DNA of 12,746 nt from assembly GCA_033722375.1 (NCBI GenBank), contig JAWVZB010000089.1, positions 1-12,746 of the forward strand, written 5' to 3'. The DNA is from JAWVZB01 sp033722375. GTDB taxonomy: Bacteria; Actinomycetota; Nitriliruptoria; Nitriliruptorales; Nitriliruptoraceae. The translations under genes were made by a program, and so were the position numbers. Every line of letters starts with the position of its first letter. Within the stretch, counting starts at the first letter, position 1. Shown here piece by piece: positions 6,230 through 12,746 of the stretch. Under the pieces are notes generated by a model. The model searched no databases. It was not told the DNA's origin and saw nothing but the letters and a program-made list of their open reading frames with translations.

Positions 6230-7354
6230 TCAGCCCTCGTCGGTGTCCTCGGAGGCTCCGGTGTAGGCCGTCCACAGGTCGTCCGCGAGCAGCTCGGTCT
6301 GCCACGGCAGCAGCCCGGCGGCCTCACAGAGCTCTTCGGGCCCATCGGGATCGGCGAGCGTTGCATCCCACAGAACCCGGCTCGGGCACAACACGCCCGG
6401 ATCCATCCCGAGCTCGTCGGCCTTGTCGGCCCGGGCCTTGCGCATCGCGTCGTAGGCGGCGCGGTCGTCGGTGTCCCACCGGCGGCCCTCGGGTGGTTCC
6501 TCGGGGGGTGCCTCGCGCCCCGCCTGCTGTGCGTCGAACAGCTGCTGGGCGAACTCGCTGGTCCGTGAGCGCCGGCTGTGGCCGCGCTTGCCGATCGCGG
6601 TGGGGGTGTCGGCTGGCTCCTCGGCGAGCGTCACGAGCTCCTTGTCGCTGATCACCAGTGCCGGAGCGATGTCGTGCTCCTTGGCGAGCTGCTCACGCTC
6701 CTCCCACAGGGACCGCAGGACGGCGCGGGCCTGAGGGTCGAGCCTGCCCACGCCCTTGGTGCGGAACCAAGCACGCCGGTTCTCCGTCGCGCGTTCGAGC
6801 GTCGCGGCGAGCTCCTGTTCGTACCAGCTGGTGCGTCCCCGCTCCTCGAGGCGGGTCGCCAGCTCGTGCCACAGCGCGGGCAGGTGCACCACGTCCTCTG
6901 CGGCGTAGGCGACCATCTCGTCGGTCAGCGGCCGTCGTGACCAGTCGGCTCGTTGCAGCTTGCTCTTGTTCGAGGTCAGCTCGATCCCGAGCACGTCCTC
7001 GAGCAGGTTGCTGAGTCCGGTCGGCATCCCGAGCATCGCCGCCGCGACGCTCGTGTCGGCGACCTGGTGCAGACCGATGCCGGCCGCCTCGAGCGGCTCG
7101 ACGTCGTTCTCGATCGCATGGAACACGGTGAGCCGCCCGGCCAAGAACCGCTCGAGCGGGTCCAGGTCATCGATGGCGTGGGGGTCGACGAGTGTGCACG
7201 CACCGTCCGCACCGACTTGTATGAGTGACGCCTCGCGGTAGTAGTTGTCCGAGTCGGCCCGCTCGACGTCGGCGCCAACGACAGGGTGATCGACCGTCCG
7301 GAGCGCCTCGGCGAGGCGGTCCCGGTCGTCGACGAAACTGATCGCAGGCGGCAC
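6230..7354 (-). CDS. RNase D-like 3'-5' exonuclease with HRDC domain
   Basis: A DEDD-family exonuclease of 374 residues, likely acting on the 3' ends of structured RNA such as tRNA precursors. Exo I is GADVERADS (27-35; Asp29, Glu31). Exo II is HAIENDVEPL (79-88; Asp84). Exo III is VAYAAEDVVHL (148-158; Tyr150, Asp154), the Tyr-containing DEDDy form. The RNase D signature with Trp138 and RRPL precedes Exo III. An HRDC domain spans about residues 205-255. The last 120 residues include a charged, Pro-rich linker (about 280-292) and a helical tail that would hold any second HRDC-like repeat. The start is GTG 7352-7354, which has only a weak ribosome binding site; the exonuclease domain begins within ten residues of it. 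It is divergent from the PIG-L gene. Confidence 0.92.
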   Translation of the reverse strand: MPPAISFVDDRDRLAEALRTVDHPVVGADVERADSDNYYREASLIQVGADGACTLVDPHAIDDLDPLERFLAGRLTVFHAIENDVEPLEAAGIGLHQVADTSVAAAMLGMPTGLSNLLEDVLGIELTSNKSKLQRADWSRRPLTDEMVAYAAEDVVHLPALWHELATRLEERGRTSWYEQELAATLERATENRRAWFRTKGVGRLDPQARAVLRSLWEEREQLAKEHDIAPALVISDKELVTLAEEPADTPTAIGKRGHSRRSRTSEFAQQLFDAQQAGREAPPEEPPEGRRWDTDDRAAYDAMRKARADKADELGMDPGVLCPSRVLWDATLADPDGPEELCEAAGLLPWQTELLADDLWTAYTGASEDTDEG

Positions 7355-7388
7355 GGTGGGTCCAGCAACGGGGGAGAGAACGGTAAGA

Positions 7389-7394
7389 AGGCTA
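7389..7394 (-). promoter_or_regulatory. Candidate -10 element (TAGCCT) for the RNase D-like gene
   Basis: TAGCCT on the minus strand lies 34 bases upstream of the GTG, giving a leader of about 27 bases. The 74-base gap 7355-7428 must also hold the promoter of the divergent PIG-L gene, for which I see no convincing -10 sequence. Confidence 0.3.
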
Positions 7395-7417
7395 CTGCCC
7401 AGGCCTGCGCATCCCCC

Positions 7418-7424
7418 GAGGAGG
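7418..7424 (+). promoter_or_regulatory. Strong ribosome binding site (GAGGAGG) for the PIG-L gene
   Basis: GAGGAGG ends four bases before GTG 7429 and is the strongest Shine-Dalgarno sequence in the window. It fixes the start of the deacetylase gene at that GTG. Confidence 0.75.
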
Positions 7425-7428
7425 CAAC

Positions 7429-8289
7429 GTGGAACAGGAACACGGCTTGCTGTGCGTCCATCCCCACCCCGACGACGAGTCGATCGCCTGTGGCGGGGTG
7501 TTGGCGCGCTACGCAGACGAGGGCCGGCCGGTGATGGTCGTGACCTGCACCCGCGGCGAGGCAGGTGAGAACCTCGCGGGGATCGACCTGGGCGGTGTCG
7601 ATCTGGTCCGCCACCGTGAGCAGGAGCTCGCCGACGCGCTTGCCGAGCTCGGGGTCGAGGAACACGAGTACCTCGGGTACCGGGACAGCGGGATGGTGGA
7701 TACGGAGGACAACGCCCACCCGGACTCGTTCCATCTCGCCGACCTCTACGAGGCGGCTGCGCGGTTGGCTCGCATCATCCGTCGTGTTCGCCCCGCCGTC
7801 GTGGTGAGCGACGACGACAAAGGCACGTACGGGCATCCCGATCACGTCAAGGCGTACCGGGTGACCGACCGGGCCGTCGACATGGCCGCGGACGGATGGT
7901 GGCAGACCCCTGACGACGGCGAGCCGTGGCAGGTCCGCAAGCGCTACGTGCACGCCGTATCCGAGACCCGGATGACGACGCTGCACCGCGAGCTGCGCTC
8001 CCGGGGCCTCGACAGCCCCTTCGGTGACGTGGAGGTCGACGAGCTCCAGGAGCTGCCGTTCGGTGTCCCCGACGAACAGATCACCACCAGGGTCGACGTC
8101 GAGGCGTGGCTGGACCGCAAGCGCGCGGCGATGGCCGCCCACCGCAGCCAGATCTCCGAGGATTCGTTCTTCCTCAACACCCCACCCGAGCTGCTCGAGG
8201 GCGCGTTCGGGGTGGAGGAGTTCACGCTGGTGCGGGGGGAGCCGCACGGGGACCCGGAGACCGACCTGTTCGGCGGGCTGGACGGATAG
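7429..8289 (+). CDS. PIG-L family zinc deacetylase, MshB/Mca-like
   Basis: A LmbE/PIG-L fold metal-dependent deacetylase of 286 residues. The zinc-binding motif HPHPDDE lies at 11-17, with His13 and Asp16 as ligands and Asp15 as general base, the same numbering as in mycobacterial MshB. The third ligand is His139 in YGHPDHVKAYRV (134-145). YLGYRDSGM (81-89) is also typical of MshB and Mca. MshB deacetylates GlcNAc-Ins in mycothiol synthesis and Mca cleaves mycothiol S-conjugates; the sequence alone does not let me choose. No other mycothiol gene is nearby. The C-terminal part (HRSQISEDSFF) fits the family. A strong GAGGAGG supports the GTG start. The next gene starts 40 bases downstream. Confidence 0.9.
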   Translation: MEQEHGLLCVHPHPDDESIACGGVLARYADEGRPVMVVTCTRGEAGENLAGIDLGGVDLVRHREQELADALAELGVEEHEYLGYRDSGMVDTEDNAHPDSFHLADLYEAAARLARIIRRVRPAVVVSDDDKGTYGHPDHVKAYRVTDRAVDMAADGWWQTPDDGEPWQVRKRYVHAVSETRMTTLHRELRSRGLDSPFGDVEVDELQELPFGVPDEQITTRVDVEAWLDRKRAAMAAHRSQISEDSFFLNTPPELLEGAFGVEEFTLVRGEPHGDPETDLFGGLDG

Positions 8290-8296
8290 CGGCGGA

Positions 8297-8302
8297 TAGG
8301 GT
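8297..8302 (+). promoter_or_regulatory. Candidate -10 element (TAGGGT) for the flavin reductase-like gene
   Basis: TAGGGT fits TANNNT and lies in the 40-base gap after the PIG-L gene, 27 bases before the TTG start. It would allow the flavin reductase-YjbQ pair to be transcribed separately. The gene could equally be read through from upstream. Confidence 0.3.
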
Positions 8303-8317
8303 TCGAGAACACCGACC

Positions 8318-8329
8318 CAGGGGCCCCTG
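8318..8329. repeat. 12-bp perfect palindrome CAGGGGCCCCTG at the flavin reductase start
   Basis: The palindrome abuts the TTG start codon and contains the AGGGG that would serve as ribosome binding site (8319-8323, six bases from TTG). It could be a protein-binding site that also masks ribosome binding, or simple chance in GC-rich DNA. Confidence 0.35.
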
Positions 8330-8845
8330 TTGGCTGAGCTCACCGAGGACCGCTTCCGGGCGGTCATGTCCCGGTTCGCGACCGGGGTGACGGTGATGAC
8401 GAGCTGCGGCGAGGGGCTGCCACACGGGATGACCGCCAACGCGGTCGCGTCGCTGTCGCTCGACCCGCCACTCGTGCTCGTCTGCGTCGAGCGCGGCACC
8501 GTGATGGAGGAGATGGTCGAGACCAGCGGTGTGTTCGCGCTGTCGTTCCTGCCGGCGGGGCGCAAGGACCTGTCCGAACACTTCGCCGACCCCGGCCGGC
8601 CCGTCGGCGACGAGCAGTTCGAGCCGGTCACGACGCGCACCGCCACGAGCGGGGCGCCGGTCCTCGACGGTGCGGTCGGGTGGGTCGACTGCGAGGTGTG
8701 GGCTACCTACGACGGCGGCGACCACGTCATCGTCGTGGGCCAGGTCGTCGACCTCGGGCGCGATTCCGACGAGCACGCGCTCGTGTACTTCCGCTCCGCC
8801 TACGGCTCGGTCCACCCCGACGAGCCCTTCCCACCTGGCCGATGA
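8330..8845 (+). CDS. Flavin reductase-like domain protein (FMN-binding)
   Basis: A 171-residue protein of the flavin reductase-like family, which uses NAD(P)H to reduce flavin, often to supply a partner monooxygenase. FATGVTVMT (16-24) and GMTANAVASLSLDPPLVLVC (33-52) match the FMN-binding beta-barrel signature, DGGDHVIVVGQV (128-139) holds the conserved Gly-Asp-His, and YFRSAYG (153-159) the family's C-terminal motif. TTG 8330 is chosen because AGGGG lies six bases upstream and the fold begins at about residue 8. The next in-frame ATG (codon 13) would cut into the first helix. No monooxygenase is encoded beside it, so the acceptor is unknown. The YjbQ gene follows after 13 bases. Confidence 0.9.
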   Translation: MAELTEDRFRAVMSRFATGVTVMTSCGEGLPHGMTANAVASLSLDPPLVLVCVERGTVMEEMVETSGVFALSFLPAGRKDLSEHFADPGRPVGDEQFEPVTTRTATSGAPVLDGAVGWVDCEVWATYDGGDHVIVVGQVVDLGRDSDEHALVYFRSAYGSVHPDEPFPPGR

Positions 8846-8858
8846 AGGGACGGTGACC

Positions 8859-9263
8859 ATGCGCAGCGAGCGGTTCGAACTGGAGACGTCCGGGCAGCGG
8901 ATCTGGGACATCACGGACCGTGTTCGCAGCTTCGCGCGCGACGCCGGCGGGGACGGCCTGGTGCATGTCTTCCTTCCCCACGCCACGGCGGGACTCGCCC
9001 TGATGGAGACCGGGGCGGGCTCCGAGCCGGACCTCGAGGACGCGATCGAGCGGCTCCTGCCGCGCGACGATCGCTACCGCCACTCCCACGGCTCGACCGG
9101 GCACGGCGCCGACCACGTGCTGCCGGCCTTCATCGGGCCAACGCTGACGCTCGTGGTCGATGATGGCCAGCTCGACCTCGGGACCTGGCAGAGCGTCGTC
9201 GTGGTCGACACCAACGCCGACAACCCCCGCCGCACGGTGCGGTTGACCTTCCTGGCGGGCTAG
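8859..9263 (+). CDS. YjbQ/UPF0047 family protein
   Basis: A compact 134-residue cytosolic protein of the YjbQ (UPF0047) family, which forms trimers; E. coli YjbQ has a weak thiamine phosphate synthase activity, but the physiological role is uncertain. Family landmarks are HATAGLALME (41-50), the His-rich patch around His76, His82 and His86, LDLGTWQSV (105-113) and NPRR (122-125). The usual Glu-x-Asp-Gly-Pro-Arg near the end is loosened to an Asn-Pro-Arg here. The ATG at 8859 has AAGGGA eight bases upstream. A GTG two codons earlier (8853) is possible but less well spaced. It is 13 bases from the flavin reductase-like gene, so the two are probably cotranscribed, without an obvious functional link. 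Confidence 0.9.
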   Translation: MRSERFELETSGQRIWDITDRVRSFARDAGGDGLVHVFLPHATAGLALMETGAGSEPDLEDAIERLLPRDDRYRHSHGSTGHGADHVLPAFIGPTLTLVVDDGQLDLGTWQSVVVVDTNADNPRRTVRLTFLAG

Positions 9264-9299
9264 CGTCTCCCACAACCGGGCAGAGGATCTTCGGCGACC

Positions 9300-9713
9300 G
9301 TGACTCTCGCACACTCGCGCCGTCTCGCGATCACACTGCTGATCGCAGCTGCGCTGCTCGCGTCGAGCTGCGGCCCGGGTGATCGCCCGAGCGTGGCGGA
9401 GTGGCGTCCCAGCTGGGATCAGGCCCTGGAGATCATCCCTCCGGAGTCCGAGCTGGACGCTCCGCCGTCCGAGGCCGAGTGTCAGGAGGTCCTCGGGGCG
9501 CTCCGAGACGTCCGGCCCGAGCTGTCCCCGGCTCCCGACGACATCATCGACGCCACCGTGGGGGCGTGGTTCACCTACGCCGAGAGCACGTTCTTCACCT
9601 GCTTCCGGTCGGTGCCGTCCGAGGACCGTGTGGCTCGGGCGTACGACACCCTGGATCGCCTCCGCGAAGAGGTCGAGACCGCGATCTCCACGGCCGGTGC
9701 GGGGGACGGCTGA
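9300..9713 (+). CDS. Small lipoprotein of unknown function
   Basis: A 137-residue secreted protein I cannot assign to a family. Basic residues (Arg7, Arg8) precede a hydrophobic helix (9-20) and a lipobox-like LASSC with Cys24 as the probable lipidation site. Alanine rather than Leu/Val at -3 makes it slightly atypical. The mature part is acidic, with only two further cysteines (Cys61 and Cys101) that could form a disulfide, and two predicted helices near the C-terminus. The start is GTG 9300, with AGAGGA about 12 bases upstream. It follows the YjbQ gene by 36 bases and is convergent with upp. Confidence 0.75.
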   Translation: MTLAHSRRLAITLLIAAALLASSCGPGDRPSVAEWRPSWDQALEIIPPESELDAPPSEAECQEVLGALRDVRPELSPAPDDIIDATVGAWFTYAESTFFTCFRSVPSEDRVARAYDTLDRLREEVETAISTAGAGDG

Positions 9714-9736
9714 CCGGACAGGCGCTCCCCACGATC

Positions 9737-9748
9737 GCGCGGCCGCGC
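9737..9748. repeat. 12-bp GC palindrome between convergent genes
   Basis: GCGCGGCCGCGC is a perfect palindrome in the 36-base gap between the lipoprotein gene and upp. A weaker outer pairing, GGCGC at 9721 with GCGCC at 9745, is also possible. Its position suits transcription termination, but the loop geometry is poor and there is no T tract, so I do not call it a terminator. Confidence 0.3.
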
Positions 9749-9749
9749 C

Positions 9750-10385
9750 CTACTCGACGGTGCCGAACAGGCGGTCGCCGAAGTCGCCCAGGCCCGGGAC
9801 GATGAACGCGTCGTCGTTGAGTTCGGGGTCGATCGAGGCCACCACGAAGCGGATGCCGGGGTTCTCGTCGGCGATCCGGTCGATGCCCTGCTGGGTGCCG
9901 ACGACCGACAGGACCGTGATCCCGGCAGCACCTTCGGCGTCGAGCGCCTGTGCGGCCGCGCTCGCGGAGCCACCGGTGGCCAGCATCGGCTCGAGGAGGA
10001 GGATCCACGCGTCGTCCAGCGGTGGGGTCTTGCGGTAGTACTCGGTCGGTTCGAGCGTGTCCTCGTCCCGCTCGAGCCCGATCATGCCCACCCGTACGTC
10101 GGGGATCACGTCCTCGACCCCGTGCAGCAGGCCGAGGCCCGCACGGAGCACGGGCACGGCGACGATCGGCACCGATGGCCGCTTGGTCTCTGCCGGTGCG
10201 AGCGGCGACTCCACCGTCGCCTCGGTGGTGGGCACGTCGTCCAGGGCGGCGATCGCCAGGCTCTGGCCGATGAGGCGGGCGGCGGCACGGAAGCCCTCCT
10301 GCCCGGTATCGCGGTCCCGCAGCCGTGCGAGTGCCATGGCGGCGGCCAGATGGTCGACGGTGCGAACGGTGGCGGTGGTGGTCAC
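9750..10385 (-). CDS. upp: Uracil phosphoribosyltransferase
   Basis: A pyrimidine salvage enzyme that joins uracil and PRPP to make UMP. The 211 residues match the usual length of about 208. The PRPP-binding loop is LEPMLATGGSA (131-141), with Glu where most homologues have Asp. LRAGLGLL (80-87), the flexible-loop region TEYYRKTP (114-121) and the uracil-binding FIVPGLGDFGDRLFGT (194-209) are all present. The segment that is commonly Pro-Glu-Gly is TQQG here (164-167), a mild divergence. The start is GTG 10383-10385. A longer reading would add about 20 residues ahead of the conserved N-terminal region. The gene is divergent from the BMP-like lipoprotein gene, with overlapping -10 elements. 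Confidence 0.94.
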   Translation of the reverse strand: MTTTATVRTVDHLAAAMALARLRDRDTGQEGFRAAARLIGQSLAIAALDDVPTTEATVESPLAPAETKRPSVPIVAVPVLRAGLGLLHGVEDVIPDVRVGMIGLERDEDTLEPTEYYRKTPPLDDAWILLLEPMLATGGSASAAAQALDAEGAAGITVLSVVGTQQGIDRIADENPGIRFVVASIDPELNDDAFIVPGLGDFGDRLFGTVE

Positions 10386-10412
10386 GTGAGGTCCGTTGTA
10401 GCGAGCGCTCAG

Positions 10413-10419
10413 TAGCCTA
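10413..10419. promoter_or_regulatory. Overlapping divergent -10 elements for upp and the BMP-like lipoprotein
   Basis: The heptamer TAGCCTA reads TAGCCT (10413-10418) on the plus strand and TAGGCT (10414-10419) on the minus strand. Both fit TANNNT. The minus copy would start upp transcripts about 22 bases before its GTG; the plus copy would start the lipoprotein transcript about 50 bases before its GTG. If both are used, polymerase can occupy only one at a time. -35 elements are not clear. Confidence 0.4.
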
Positions 10420-10474
10420 GGTGGCGGTTGGGAACCACCTGTCATCGGCAGGCGACCAGGGGGTTGGTGGCACG

Positions 10475-11578
10475 GTGCGAGGTCGATCGGCGTTGCTCGT
10501 GTTGCTGGCGGTGGTCATGGCCGCCTGCACGACCGAAGGTGGACCCGACCGCGCACCCACGCCGACGCCCACGCCCCAGGCCACCTCGACCGCGCCGCCG
10601 ATCACCGGACCCCGCGTCGCCGTCGTCCGGCCGCCCGGGCAGACCGTCTTCGGCAACCGCCAGCGGTCGGCCGAGGCGGTGGCTCGCGTCCGCAGCAGCT
10701 TCACGGACCAGCTCAGCGAGATCCGCGACGTCGTCGCCGAACCGGCGTCGTTCCTCCCCGAGGTGGTCGCCCTCATGGCCGACGACGGCTACGACCTCGT
10801 CTGTGCCGTCGGTCCTGGTGGGCTCGACGCCGTGCTCGCGACCGCCGACGACTATCCCCGCACCCGGTTCTGTGTCGTCCCCGCAGTGGCCGCCGACGTT
10901 CCGGGCAACGTGCTCGTGGTCGACGTCGCCGTGGAGGAGCCGGCGTTCATCGCCGGAGCGACCGCCATCCAGCTGGCTCCCCAGGCCCCCGCCGGGCTCG
11001 TCGGATCCCGCTCCGTGTACGCGTTCGACCGCCGTGAAGCCGGTTTCCGGGCCGGAGTGGACTCGCGGGCGCCCCCGGCCGAGAGCCCGGCCCCCCGTGG
11101 GGAGCAGACCCAGCCGCCGGCCGGGCAGACGGAACCGGACAACCAGCCACCACAGGTTCTCGTGGGCCTCCCGGCCGACGATGTGGAAGCGGCCCGCTCG
11201 CTCGCGACGACCCAGTACGACGCCGGCGCCGTTGCGGTGTACGCGGCCGCAGGCCGCACGGACGAGGGCGTGCTCGCCGCTGCCGTGGCTGCCGGCCGGG
11301 GGGCGATCGGCGTGTTCGAGCCGAACCCCGACGAAGACCCCGAGCGGTCCCAGGCCGTCCTCGTCGGTTTCCAGACCCGGTTGGAACCCGTGCTCCGGGT
11401 CGCGATCGATCGTCTGCTCGGTGAGTGGTCGGCCGAGCCGGTACGGCTCGGGTTCGCTGACGGGGTGTTCGCGCTCGTGGAAGGTGGCCACCCGCGGTCG
11501 GCGGCTGCCCTCCGTACGGCGGAGGCGATCGTCGAGCAGATCGTCGCGGGCGACAGTCCCGTTCCCGGCGGTACGTGA
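10475..11578 (+). CDS. BMP/PnrA-like substrate-binding lipoprotein
   Basis: A 367-residue extracytoplasmic binding protein resembling the BMP family (PnrA, nucleoside-binding lipoproteins of ABC importers). The signal peptide (1-17) ends in a lipobox-like MAAC with Cys18. A Pro-Thr-rich tether (28-42) follows. The first lobe has the family layout: VAVVRP (48-53), the YDLVCAVGPGGLDAV segment (106-120), YPRTRFCVV (127-135), GNVLVVDV (144-151) and AFIAGATAIQLA (157-168). The second lobe has GAVAVYAAAG (251-260). Between the lobes, where homologues have a short segment, there is a Pro/Gln-rich stretch (199-226). No permease or ATPase gene lies beside it, so the transporter partners are elsewhere or the protein is a stand-alone sensor. 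GTG 10475 is used because AGGGGG is 11 bases upstream and the signal peptide starts there. Confidence 0.85.
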   Translation: MRGRSALLVLLAVVMAACTTEGGPDRAPTPTPTPQATSTAPPITGPRVAVVRPPGQTVFGNRQRSAEAVARVRSSFTDQLSEIRDVVAEPASFLPEVVALMADDGYDLVCAVGPGGLDAVLATADDYPRTRFCVVPAVAADVPGNVLVVDVAVEEPAFIAGATAIQLAPQAPAGLVGSRSVYAFDRREAGFRAGVDSRAPPAESPAPRGEQTQPPAGQTEPDNQPPQVLVGLPADDVEAARSLATTQYDAGAVAVYAAAGRTDEGVLAAAVAAGRGAIGVFEPNPDEDPERSQAVLVGFQTRLEPVLRVAIDRLLGEWSAEPVRLGFADGVFALVEGGHPRSAAALRTAEAIVEQIVAGDSPVPGGT

Positions 11579-11606
11579 CCAACGCGGAGAAGGCCGGTCG
11601 GCGGCC

Positions 11607-11612
11607 TACCAT
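11607..11612 (+). promoter_or_regulatory. pyk: Candidate -10 element (TACCAT) for pyk
   Basis: TACCAT fits TANNNT and lies in the 60-base gap before pyruvate kinase. Transcription would start about 20 bases before the GTG, leaving room for the weak ribosome binding site AAGTGGGA (11627-11634). Confidence 0.35.
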
Positions 11613-11638
11613 GACAGCGACCGTGCAAGTGGGACGTC

Positions 11639-12746
11639 GTGCGCCGGACCAAGATCGTCGCGACCCTGGGGCCCGCACTCGATGACCCCGGGAAGCTCAA
11701 GGCCGCCATCGCCGCCGGTATCGACGTTGTCCGGCTGAACTTCTCGCACGGGGAGCCCGACGAGCACGCCGAGCGACTCCGCCAGGTCCGCAGCGTCGCG
11801 AAGGAGCTCGGGCGCAACGTCGGCGTGCTCGGAGACCTCCAAGGTCCCAAGATCCGTCTCGGTGAGCTCCCCGACGGCGGCGTCGTGCTGAGCGACGGAG
11901 CCGAGGCCGTCCTGCTCTCGGGCCGCGAGCAACTGGACGGCGAGGGCAACCCCGAGGGGCCTCCCACGCTGCCCGTCACCTACGAGGGGCTGTCGGAGGA
12001 CGTCGAGCCGGGAGCCCTCGTCCTCGTCGACGACGGGATGATCCGGCTCGTGGTGTCACGGGTCCGCGAGGACGCGGTCCACACCCGGGTCATCGCCGGC
12101 GGGACCGCCACGAGCCGGAAGGGTGTGAACCTCCCCGGCGTCGAGGTCTCCGCCTCGAGCCTCACCGACAAGGACCACGAGGACGTCCGCACCATGGTCG
12201 AGATCGGTGTGGACTGGATCGCGCTGTCGTTCGTCCGGCGCGCGGACGATGTCGTGCAGGTCCGGGAGCTCGTTCGCGAGCTCGGCGGTGCCGCCCCGAT
12301 CGTCGCCAAGCTCGAACGCCCCGAGGCGGTCGACAACCTCGAGGACATCATCACCACCACCGACGGGGTGATGGTCGCGCGGGGCGACCTCGGTGTCGAG
12401 ATCGGCCCCGAACGGGTCCCCGCGCTCCAGAAGGAGATGATCACCCTCGCCAACCGTGAGGCCAAGCCGGTCATCACGGCCACCGAGATGCTCGACTCCA
12501 TGATCCGCAACCCCCGGCCCACCCGCGCCGAGGCCTCGGACGTCGCCAACGCGATCTTCGACGGCACGGACGCGGTGATGCTGTCGGGGGAGACCGCCGC
12601 GGGGCGCTACCCCGTCGAAGCCGTCCGCACCATGGCCCGGATCATCGAGGTCGCAGAGAGCTCCCACGAGCTCGTCCAGCGCCCGGCGGCTCCGCAGACC
12701 GAGCTCTCGCTGCCACGCGTCGTCGCGCGGGCCGCCGTGTCCGCCG
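11639..12746 (+). CDS. pyk: Pyruvate kinase, C-terminus beyond the window
   Basis: This glycolytic enzyme transfers phosphate from phosphoenolpyruvate to ADP. About 369 residues are present, covering the A and B domains; the C-terminal regulatory domain is cut by the window edge. RRTKIVATLGPA (2-13) opens the barrel. VRLNFSHG (31-38) holds Arg32, Asn34 and Ser36, GDLQGPKIR (65-73) leads into the B domain, IVAKLE (221-226) holds catalytic Lys224 and metal ligand Glu226, MVARGDLG (245-252) holds Asp250, and MLSGETAAGRYP (314-325) is typical. The signature helix reads ITATEMLDSM, with Glu where Gln is commonest. The start is GTG 11639, directly before the conserved strand; the ATG at 11611 is in another frame. 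It is in the same direction as the BMP-like gene, 60 bases behind it. Confidence 0.96.
   Translation, partial: MRRTKIVATLGPALDDPGKLKAAIAAGIDVVRLNFSHGEPDEHAERLRQVRSVAKELGRNVGVLGDLQGPKIRLGELPDGGVVLSDGAEAVLLSGREQLDGEGNPEGPPTLPVTYEGLSEDVEPGALVLVDDGMIRLVVSRVREDAVHTRVIAGGTATSRKGVNLPGVEVSASSLTDKDHEDVRTMVEIGVDWIALSFVRRADDVVQVRELVRELGGAAPIVAKLERPEAVDNLEDIITTTDGVMVARGDLGVEIGPERVPALQKEMITLANREAKPVITATEMLDSMIRNPRPTRAEASDVANAIFDGTDAVMLSGETAAGRYPVEAVRTMARIIEVAESSHELVQRPAAPQTELSLPRVVARAAVSA

Noticed and set aside
4645..6366. 573-residue open frame on the minus strand antisense to ispH
   Set aside because: It overlaps the well-supported ispH on the opposite strand and shows no domain motif. Its tail only re-reads the trkA region in another frame.
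8283..8299. Direct repeat CGGATAG, two copies ten bases apart
   Set aside because: Seven-base repeats are expected by chance, and the first copy is inside the end of the PIG-L coding sequence.
6976..8646. 556-residue open frame on the minus strand across the RNase D-like, PIG-L and flavin reductase genes
   Set aside because: It lies antisense to genes with intact catalytic motifs, has Arg/Ser/Pro-rich low-complexity composition and no recognisable domain. Long shadow frames are expected at this GC content.
10442..11491. 349-residue frame antisense to the BMP-like lipoprotein gene
   Set aside because: The plus-strand frame has a lipobox and family motifs. The antisense frame has shadow composition rich in Gly, Arg and His.
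11611..11738. ATG at 11611 as an alternative start for pyruvate kinase
   Set aside because: It is in a different frame from the conserved pyruvate kinase sequence, which starts at GTG 11639.

Overview
The window is high-GC, gene-dense bacterial chromosome. It has frequent GTG starts, one TTG start, mostly short intergenic gaps and TANNNT-type -10 hexamers close to start codons. Together with paired TrkA proteins, an MshB/Mca-like deacetylase and the N-terminus of what looks like a DUF222/HNH endonuclease, this points to an Actinomycetota chromosome. A deep-branching lineage such as Nitriliruptoria is my guess, not something the sequence proves. I see no rRNA, tRNA, CRISPR array, insertion sequence or phage gene.

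Layout. At 1-633, on the minus strand, lie the 5' end of a probable DUF222/HNH endonuclease gene and a 103-residue cysteine-containing hypothetical protein. At 709-1395 (plus) is nth, endonuclease III. A compact hairpin separates it from a convergent minus-strand operon running from 5138 down to 1429: TrkA-like protein, TrkA-like protein, a 46-residue single-pass membrane protein, a 228-residue membrane-anchored protein with an OB-fold-like core, and TrkH. At 5236-6219 (plus) is ispH, divergent from that operon and convergent with an RNase D-like gene (7354 down to 6230). A divergent promoter region leads into a plus-strand run (7429-9713): PIG-L deacetylase, flavin reductase-like protein, YjbQ-family protein and a small lipoprotein. 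The minus-strand upp gene (10385 down to 9750) is convergent with that run and divergent from a BMP/PnrA-like lipoprotein (10475-11578). Pyruvate kinase follows at 11639 and runs off the window.

How the genes work together. Most are housekeeping: DNA repair, potassium uptake, isoprenoid synthesis, RNA processing, pyrimidine salvage and glycolysis. The five-gene Trk operon is the one clear multi-gene system. TrkH would be the ion-conducting subunit and the two TrkA proteins its nucleotide-sensing cytosolic partners. The two unassigned membrane proteins between them are spaced for translational coupling, which makes them candidate accessory or regulatory subunits. That is the most interesting point here. 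I found no convincing new defence, mobile or biosynthetic system; the remaining observations concern promoter architecture and protein oddities.
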